From: Gavia stellata
Taxonomy: Eukaryota > Chordata > Aves > Gaviiformes > Gaviidae
Assembly: GCF_030936135.1 (NCBI RefSeq)
Contig: NC_082618.1
Coordinates: 7,103,034-7,167,033, forward strand
Direction: 5' to 3'
DNA length: 64,000 bases
The notes below the pieces were generated by a model. It searched no databases and had not been told where the DNA came from. It worked only from the letters and a program-made list of their open reading frames with translations. The position numbers were made by a program, and so were the translations under genes. Below, one piece after another: positions 56,675-64,000 of this stretch. Numbering within the stretch: the first letter of the stretch is position 1; every line of letters starts with the position of its first letter.

Positions 56675-59600
56675 CTCTCGTTAGACAACTAATTGCCTTT
56701 TGCTGCTCCAGCTCAGGCTGTGGTGCATGGCTCCCCGTGCCCTCGTGCCGGGGGGGCTCGGCCGCCCCTCGCTGCCACCCACACCCCCCCTGAGCTCGCC
56801 AGAGCCTCTCATCCCCACCAGTGCCGGCTGATCCCACTCTGCCATGGTGTCTGCTGAGCTACTGGAGGCATTGGGGAGTTCACAGCTACCCACAGAGACC
56901 TACTGGAGACTAATAATAGCTCCGTGGTGTCGCACCAGCGTGGAGCTGGAATGGCTACGTCTGGCAGGGAGAGGCCACTGCGGGCTGCCTCCACCCGCCC
57001 GGGCTCCTGCCTGCTCAGCTGGAAGAGAAACGCCTTTCCCAGGAACCTCCGCCCTGCCCGGCTCCTCTCCATCCCAGCACCCAGCTCCACTCTGCTCCCT
57101 CCTGCAGCCCCCGCTGCGGCTCACGGCCAATTCTCCATGCTACAAAGATCCCCTGCACAAAGCATCGCGGCTCGCGCCGCTCCCCAAAACCCTCCCCATG
57201 CAAATGTGGGGGGCACTGGGCTCCGTGCCCGCCACAGGATTCGGTGCCTGCAGAGGAGCCACCGGGGCCGCAGAACAGGCAGCAGCCACCCCACCATGCT
57301 GCCAGCTTGGCGTTGGCGTGAGCATCCTTGGGGTGCAGTGGCCCGTCCCCTCCCGCTTTGATTCCCCTGACATATTTTTCACTCCAGTAAGTGCCGAGCT
57401 TTGCCAGCCTCTGACGAGCTTCCTTCAGGGGCACTTACAAAGAAAACCCTGCAAAATTTTCTCTTGCTGTCGCTCTCCTGGCAAGGGCACGGAGCAGCTC
57501 CCATGGGCCGCAGGTGTTGCCGGCGGCTGAGCATCCTCGAGCAACACCCCTCGTCCTGCCCAGCATCTCCTGCCCTTCCCTGGATCCCTTCCCTCATCCC
57601 CCAGCTCCCAGGAAAGCGAGCGCAGCTGCAAACTACGCTGCCGCTTATTGGAATAACCTTTCAGGTTTCATTTAGCGCTGCTTGCTTCCCACCCCACCTT
57701 CCCCTCGTCAGCACTTTACTAATTGCAACTTTTAACTCGTTATGCCCAGGAAGCCTGAGAGCAGCCGCTGCCGTAAGGACACGGGGTTCCTCCATTCCCC
57801 CTCTCTGCTCCCTCCCCCAAACGAAGGCTCAGCCTAACGAAGGGTTGTGCAGGCAAACACCACACCGACTGCAGCACATACAGTCCCGTTCCTGCTCCCG
57901 GCTCACCCCACGAGCTTCCCGCTTTGGGAAAAGAGCAATGCATCCCGGCAGACCAAAAATCCCAGGCGAGATCCTGGCTGTTGCCTGGGAGCATAAATCA
58001 GTGCATCGCTGGGCGGGGAGGAGGCGAGAGATCCCGACGGCTATCCGAGCGCGCTGTCTGCCTGAGACTTATTAAATTATGGCTCTCAAGTTCAGCATCT
58101 GAGCCCGGCGCAGCAGGGACCACAGCCGGGAGGGAGGCGGGTTACAGCCCCCTAATTCAATCAAGGGGCAGAGGCGATGGCGCAGGCGGTGGGGGACAAG
58201 AGCCGTCGCTGTCGATAGAGAGAGAGCAAGGCTTCGGCAGCCTTCCCAGCCGGCTCTGGCCCTTAACCGCTCATGGAGCTTCCCGCTGCGCTTCCTAACA
58301 CACGAGGAATGGCTCCGTGTCTCGGTTAAGGGCTGGGGGTGTGATGAAGCCGCGGTCCCGGGGCTGGTCCGGCTGCAGTGCCAGTGGGGGGGGAGTGGGG
58401 CATCGGTGCTACCGTACAGGTTTGCACTAATCAAAGACCACTCGCCCTGAAAGGTGGGATGCTCCCGGCCCCACAGCCACACAGCTTCCAGCGCAAAGAG
58501 AAAACGAGCCAAGAAACCACTGTTTCAGGGGACCCCGAGGTGATTTTACATAAGTCTGAGAAGCAGGGAAGGAGAAAGATGGAGTTTACCAATTGACACC
58601 ATGAACTGGCAAGCGTGACTAAAACTTGGGGAGGGTTTGCATAATGGGGACGCACGTTTCTGCTCTGCCCAGGGGTTCAGGTACCATGGTGATGCGCACG
58701 GCATCGAAACTTTGACAGCTACTCAGAGAGCTGAGGATGGAGGGAGACAATCAGGTGAGGAAGAGAAAGGAGGGTGCTGGGAGGGTGGATGCTTTTCCTG
58801 AAAGCCTTTACAAGGTCAACGATTGAAAATGGAGCAGAACAAGGATTTGGCTCAGGCAAGGGAATCAGACTGTGCCGGGATGCTCGGCGGGAGGAAGACG
58901 AACGCCCGGCTCCCACGCCGGCACCAAATTACCCAGCCGAGGGCTAAGCGAGATACCGAGACAAGGTCACGGTCCCACCGGAGCGGCGAGGGCGACGCGG
59001 GAGCTCTGCCTGGGCCAGCTCCTGCCTCCGCGGCAGCAAATTCAATCGTGGTGAATAACAGAGTGGAACAAAATCCAGCAATGCAATAAAATCGCCCGGC
59101 GTCTTGTTCGCCTGAAGCCGAGCAAGCGCGAGCAGACGGGGTTTGTGCCGGAGGCGGCGCAGCCTCTGTGGGTAACCTCATGTCTGGGGAGTGCAGCAAG
59201 GGGAGGGAGGGTTTTTAAATGGCCTTTGGGGTGCTTTCCATGGGTGACAGGTCACCCCACTGCCACTGAGGGTCCCGGGGAGAGGAGCGGGACCGCTGCC
59301 TTCCTGAGCAAGGGAGAGATGCTGATTCCTTAGGAAACGGGGAGGTGAAATCCAATTGTGCAGCATCTGCGGCTGCCATTAACCTGTCTGTGTACTCCCG
59401 CAGCCGCCCATTCCTCTCCGCCTGACAGCCGGGGCTGCCCGGCACACGCTGCCCCGGCCGCCCAGGGATTTGTTTCTGCCTGCTGCAACGGCACAGCCAA
59501 CGCCGCTGAACTGTGCCATGAGCGTTTCTCCGACACTTTGCCCTGCTTCCAAAATGGAGAGCCAGCTAAATGTCCCCTGGTGAACTGGCGTGGATTACTG

Positions 59601-62600
59601 GAGCCGGAGAAATGGCCGGTGGCATGCGGTGACGGCTGCAGGAGGAGCTGCCGGAGCAAACGGCAGCTCCAAACCCTAAACCTGAGGCCAGGAAAGAAAA
59701 TTACATTGGAGGGTCCTCGGGATAGTTGGCATTTGGCTGGTAGCATCATCTCCAGCTGGCATAGCCGAGCAGTACGGCGTGCTCACGGCGCGTGGCAGGA
59801 CTCTAAACCCTCGCTCGGCGGCAGCTTTTGCCGCCGGTTTTGGAAGCACGGGCAGGTTTGTGCCAGGTAACATGCAGCCTGGTGGGCGTTAAGAGGGGTC
59901 TGCACCGCAGGGCGTTCAGCCGGAGCCCCCTCGGATGTGCCGGCAGCAGCTTCCCAAGGGGAAAGGCAGCGTCTGGACCCGCATCGCTTAGCCCCGCGCT
60001 CGCCCCAGCCTGCGGAGAGGCTGAAAGCGAGTTGATGGAGAGGGCAGGAGAGGGGAAGGGAGAGGAGAGGCGGAGAGTGGGGAGAAGGCGCAGCCGGCCC
60101 CACCAGCCACCTCGCCTCTCTGCATCCCAGCTCCATTTGCAGATTTATTAAATCGAGAGCCAATTTCGACATCATTTCTTTCAAGCAGCTCCACCTCGCA
60201 GGTGTGCGGAATTTATTTGAGATAAAGAAAACCATTACAGTGAGACAGCAATCTTCAAAGACCACCTCGGAGACCTGAGAGAAATAAAAACACTAGCCCG
60301 TGCAAATGTGCAATTAAGTTTCAAAATACTTGTGCTCCATGAAAAGCTCCGTCCCTGCAGAGAACAGGCCTTTAAGGCAATTTTCCCAAACCCTATTCAG
60401 CATTCACTCAAAAACGCCTTTTAAAAACAACATGTGATTTTTTTTTTCCCTCTCTGCCTCGCTCCTCCTCCCCTCCGCGCTTGCTCCATCGCTCCCAGGT
60501 GGGACCCAGACAGCTCCGGCGGGGACACGGTTCCTCCCCATTTGGTGGGGGACGTGGGGCATGGGGGGGACACGGCTCCATCCCATCCTCTGGTCACATC
60601 AGATCCGCAAACCAGGAATTTTTAGAGCTGGGTTTGTCATTCAGGGAGAGCGCAACACCGATGCGGCTCCACCTGGGAACAGTTTGCCGACTATTCCCAG
60701 CCGCTGGAGCTTCGCATCCCTTATTCATGGGTCACTCTCTGCTCGGTGATTAATTAAAAATGCATAATTAACCTGTGGAACGCCCTGCCACGAGGTATCG
60801 GGGAGGCCAGGAGCTTAGCGGGATTCGGGGGAGGATTATATGTTTAAATGGATAATGAGAACATCTGCTGGTACATTAGCAGGGATCAAGCAGAATTAGG
60901 GAGAAGAGCCCGGCTCGCCGCTGGCGCAGGGTGCAGGAGGGCACCCCGGGGGCCGGCTCGAGGGGGGCACTGCCAGTCCAGCCCCTGACCGCAGCAGAGG
61001 TGCCAACGCGCCCGTGCATGCTTGGGGAGCGAGATTTCGGGGCTGAGCGGGTGTGCTCGGGGATGGGGCAATGCTGGCGCTGTCACTGCGGGGCTGGTTG
61101 CCTTCGGGCTGGAGGTGGCCGCTTGGGACAGATGAGGGTCACCCCACCAGCAGCTCCTTGCCAGACCCCCCAGCCCAGCAGCCGCCTCTTGTTGCTGGAG
61201 GCCGGTGAGGTGCTGGGGGCTGACCCTGACCCCCAAGGACACCCCGGTAGCTCAGCCACAGCACCCTTAAAATCCCAGGAGAGTATCCATCAGCTGCAGC
61301 ACCTCCTGCAGACACCACCACACTTGCATGCAAGGAGAAGGGCTTTGCAGGTCATCCATGCCACTGTCGGTGAGCTCCAAAGTTACAGCACGGGACCGAG
61401 AAGCCAAGGAAAAGTGCAGGAGACGCAAGACCAAGCCTCAGCCAAGTTGGCCATTGCAGCGTAGCCCAGCTCCAGGGCGCACGGCCCATGGAAGGGGCAG
61501 CTGCTGGAGGTCTCCAGCCTCCGGACACCACATGGCTCCTGGGGCTGAGCCTGGCATGGACCCTTCTGCCCATTGAGCATCCCCCATCCACCCGGGGCTC
61601 CACGCCGGTGCACAGAGACCCCGCACCATCCGCCCTTGCACGGGTGGCACAGAGCACTTGCTTTGCTTCATTTTTTTCCCCCAGCCACAGAAGTTTTCTT
61701 AGAAAAGCCTGGCAGACAAGTCAGCGACCGCAGAGCAAACTCCAGGTGGACGGCAGGATTATCAAATCCCCATCCGCAATCCCCTCTAGTTTCAAGCGGC
61801 TGCTCTTTTGCATCATAAAACTGCTGCTCCATCATCAGCACTAACTGATGCTTGTGCAAGGCCTGGGAACCATGACATGTCAGGGTGCAGAAGTGCTGAG
61901 GACTCTCAGCAACGTCCCCAAGACCTGGGGGTATCCCCAGCCCTTCATCCGGCGGCACGGCCAGGGCAATGCCAGGCGCCTGCCGCCGCTCCGGCTTTGC
62001 AGCAGCTTGGAGCAAGGAGCGGAGCATCCCCTGCCTGGGGGAGATGCTGGAGCCCACAGGATGGTCAGCCATCCCGGCGGGACCCAGGACGGTCCCGCTG
62101 TCCCTTCACAGCATTTTGGAGGTGACGCCAGGGATGCAGCACCAGATGGGGCTACCAGCGGCATTTTGGGTGCCGCAGCCCCCCCCGGCCTCGCTGCCCA
62201 TCCCCTGGGATGAGGCGGCTGCAGCACATCGTGCTCAGCCTGCCGAGCGTGGAAGGGGCCTGCCGGGCCGGGGTTAATCTTGTTGTCACACTTTCCCTCC
62301 TTCTTGCTGGCTCGGCGCGCTTTGACCCGCTGTGAAATTGTGGCCAACAGCACTGAATATTTTAAGAGCAGCAATGCAGTCATGGCCGCGCGGCGGAGCA
62401 GCAAGGCAGGCCGGGAGCGGGGCTGGGCCCTCGCCTCCCCCCTGCCACCGCCAACCCATTAGCACAGTTCAGGGAAACCTAAAAAATTCAAAAGACACTG
62501 AAATATGCAGCATTTTGCTCTCTCTGGAAATGACGCGCTTCGCTTCCCAGATGCTCCCGAGTAGGAGGTTGTAAATAAGCGGCTTTATGGCACGGGGGGT

Positions 62601-62953
62601 GTTGCCGACGGGGCTGCGGGCTGCTGCAGAGCCCAGATTGACACCCCGCTCCCTGTCCTGCCCCTCGCTGGGGACATGCTTGGGTTGGGGACAGACCTAC
62701 GCCCACTGGCACCAATGCCCACCCATGCTAGCGCAGTGCGGAGGTACGGGCCGTTAAAGGACCTTCACCTCTCCGTCCTTGGCCTCTGATGGCCACTCTC
62801 TGCCCCTTTCCCCCCGGGACATCCCCTAGCCGCATCCCTCCTCCCCTCGGTCGGGTGGCCGGCTGGGATGAGGGTACCGCAGGACCTGACGCAAATGCCT
62901 GTCCTCAGCACTTCTGCTATCTGGGACACGGCAGAGCAGCAGCGGCAAGGAAT

Positions 62954-62992
62954 TAAAAAAAAAAAAAAAAAAGGGGGAAAAAAAAAAAGAGA
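62954..62992 (+). repeat. Oligo(dA) tracts
   Basis: Two A runs flank a short G run. No recognisable processed pseudogene or SINE precedes them, so this is listed only as simple sequence. Confidence 0.8.
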
Positions 62993-64000
62993 GCCCTATT
63001 TGCATAAACCTCCCAAAAAGAAGAGCTGGAGCCTGAGCACAGAGAGCCGGAGCGGCTGCGAGCATTGGGCGGGGACCACCAGAGATGATAGTGAGTGCAA
63101 TAAGTAGTAGGGGAGCATCACCTGGACCAGGACATGCTTTGCCACCGGGTCCCTGCACGTCCCTGAAGTGCTGCCCCGGGGCTCGACACCCCGTCCAGGA
63201 GTGACATTGGGACACTTTTGCATTCAGGTCTTAAGAGGGCAGATTAATCGCCGTGTGCTGGATCTGTCACGCGCGGGGATATATATTCTTCTTGGAATTT
63301 ACAAGTAGTTCTGTCTGAGAAATAAACAGCCGGAGATAAAAATTACATTGTCACCGTGCAGGTGTGATCGATGGAAGAGACAAGCCCTCCGAGTGCTGGC
63401 GAGCTGCCGCCGGCACAACCCGCCCAGGGAGTACCGGCCCCCGGGGCAGCCGGGAGATGCCGAAGGGGCTCAGGGAAAGGCGGTGGGGTGCGCTCCACCG
63501 ACCCCAGCCCATTGTGTCCCCGTCCCAAAGGCTGGGGAAGGTGGGGATGGCCACCTAGGCCATTCCCAAGCGGGGAAGATGCCGAATCCTGGAGAAACCA
63601 ATGCTGGTGATGGGTGACCACGAGGAGCACCCGCAAAGCGGGCATGGGAAGGATGCCTGGGGCAGAGCAGTCAGTGGCAGAGGGGGATGCAGCCCCCAGG
63701 TCAGCTCCTTGTAAAACCCTCTCGGGCCCCATCTCGAGCCCCCAACGCTCCTCTCCGGTGCGTTTCCAAGGTCAGCGACGGGCAGAAGGCAGAGCCAGGC
63801 AGGCAGCTGCCGCAGCCCCCGGGGACCAAGGTGCGAGGAGGATTAATCTGGTTTTTTGCTGGACCCTGTTCAAGCTTGGTGTCTCCTTCATGTTTCTCTG
63901 CTTCCCGTGGCTGCATTGGCTTTGGCTCAGCTTGTCATGGAGCACATCGCTTGCCGGGGTCACTGCCGCTCCCTGGGGAGGAACAGACATCGGCTCCTTC

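Larger units (their letters stand above)
43394..64000 (-). other. RTN4RL1: RTN4RL1 first intron (incomplete; first exon not in window)
   Basis: In the human gene a very short first coding exon (about four codons) is separated from the main exon by a very long intron. By eye I found no ATG plus three codons plus GT on the minus strand here with a convincing 5' UTR or CpG island, so the intron probably runs past 64 kb. Its sequence is GC- and CpG-rich, with AT-rich islands and the repeats listed separately. The many frames of 60-230 codons on both strands have no recognisable domains. Confidence 0.75.

Noticed and set aside
57196..57203. Perfect octamer ATGCAAAT (also found inverted near 16156, 19116 and 62996)
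   Set aside because: About two perfect octamers are expected by chance in 64 kb on both strands, so four are not remarkable.
62954..62992. Poly(A) tract as the tail of a processed pseudogene
   Set aside because: No coding or UTR-like sequence from a known mRNA was recognised upstream, and the tract is interrupted by G.
1..64000. tRNA, rRNA, microRNA, CRISPR or viral genes
   Set aside because: I saw no cloverleaf with A and B boxes other than the decayed SINE heads, no rRNA motif, no spaced repeat array and no retroviral gag, pol or env motif. Folding-based RNA searches could not be run.

Overview
This is a vertebrate nuclear window, almost certainly from a bird. It carries spliced genes with GT-AG introns, compact introns, sparse repeats, and CR1 LINE pieces whose 3' ends carry the ATTCTGTG-type tail of avian CR1. 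The species cannot be read from the sequence.

Layout. (1) 1-13.5 kb, plus strand: the 3' two thirds of RPA1, the 70 kDa large subunit of replication protein A. Ten coding exons run from the middle of DNA-binding domain A, through domain B and the zinc-containing domain C, to the stop. An AATAAA lies about 0.9 kb after the stop, and a possible distal one about 4.4 kb after it. (2) 13.5-40.9 kb: a long intergenic stretch with no gene that I can support. It holds two old, decayed CR1/L3-like fragments, one younger 5'-truncated CR1 with an open 248-codon reverse-transcriptase C-terminus (37.9-38.7 kb), simple repeats, and AT-rich islands that resemble non-coding regulatory sequence. (3) 40.9-43.4 kb, minus strand: the 3' UTR and main coding exon of RTN4RL1 (Nogo receptor-like 1, NgR3), a GPI-anchored leucine-rich-repeat protein of neurons. 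(4) 43.4-64 kb: the first intron of RTN4RL1, running out of the window. Its first exon (a few codons plus the 5' UTR) was not found and probably lies beyond 64 kb. The intron holds a pentanucleotide microsatellite fused to a CR1 tail, a 14-bp minisatellite, a short CR1 3' tail, an old SINE/LINE tail, and several AT-rich islands in GC-rich surroundings.

RPA1 and RTN4RL1 are convergent (tail to tail). From memory, this matches the order RPA1 - RTN4RL1 on human 17p13.3, so it is conserved synteny rather than a functional operon; the two genes have unrelated jobs. Base composition drifts from AT-rich in the RPA1 half to GC- and CpG-rich in the RTN4RL1 half.

I see no new system such as a gene cluster, CRISPR array or virus. 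The observations most worth checking are a well-formed cryptic exon just before the last RPA1 exon, two long unassigned minus-strand reading frames (34.2-35.1 kb and 41.3-42.1 kb), a palindromic pair of TGACAG sites at 18.67 kb, and the AT-rich islands.
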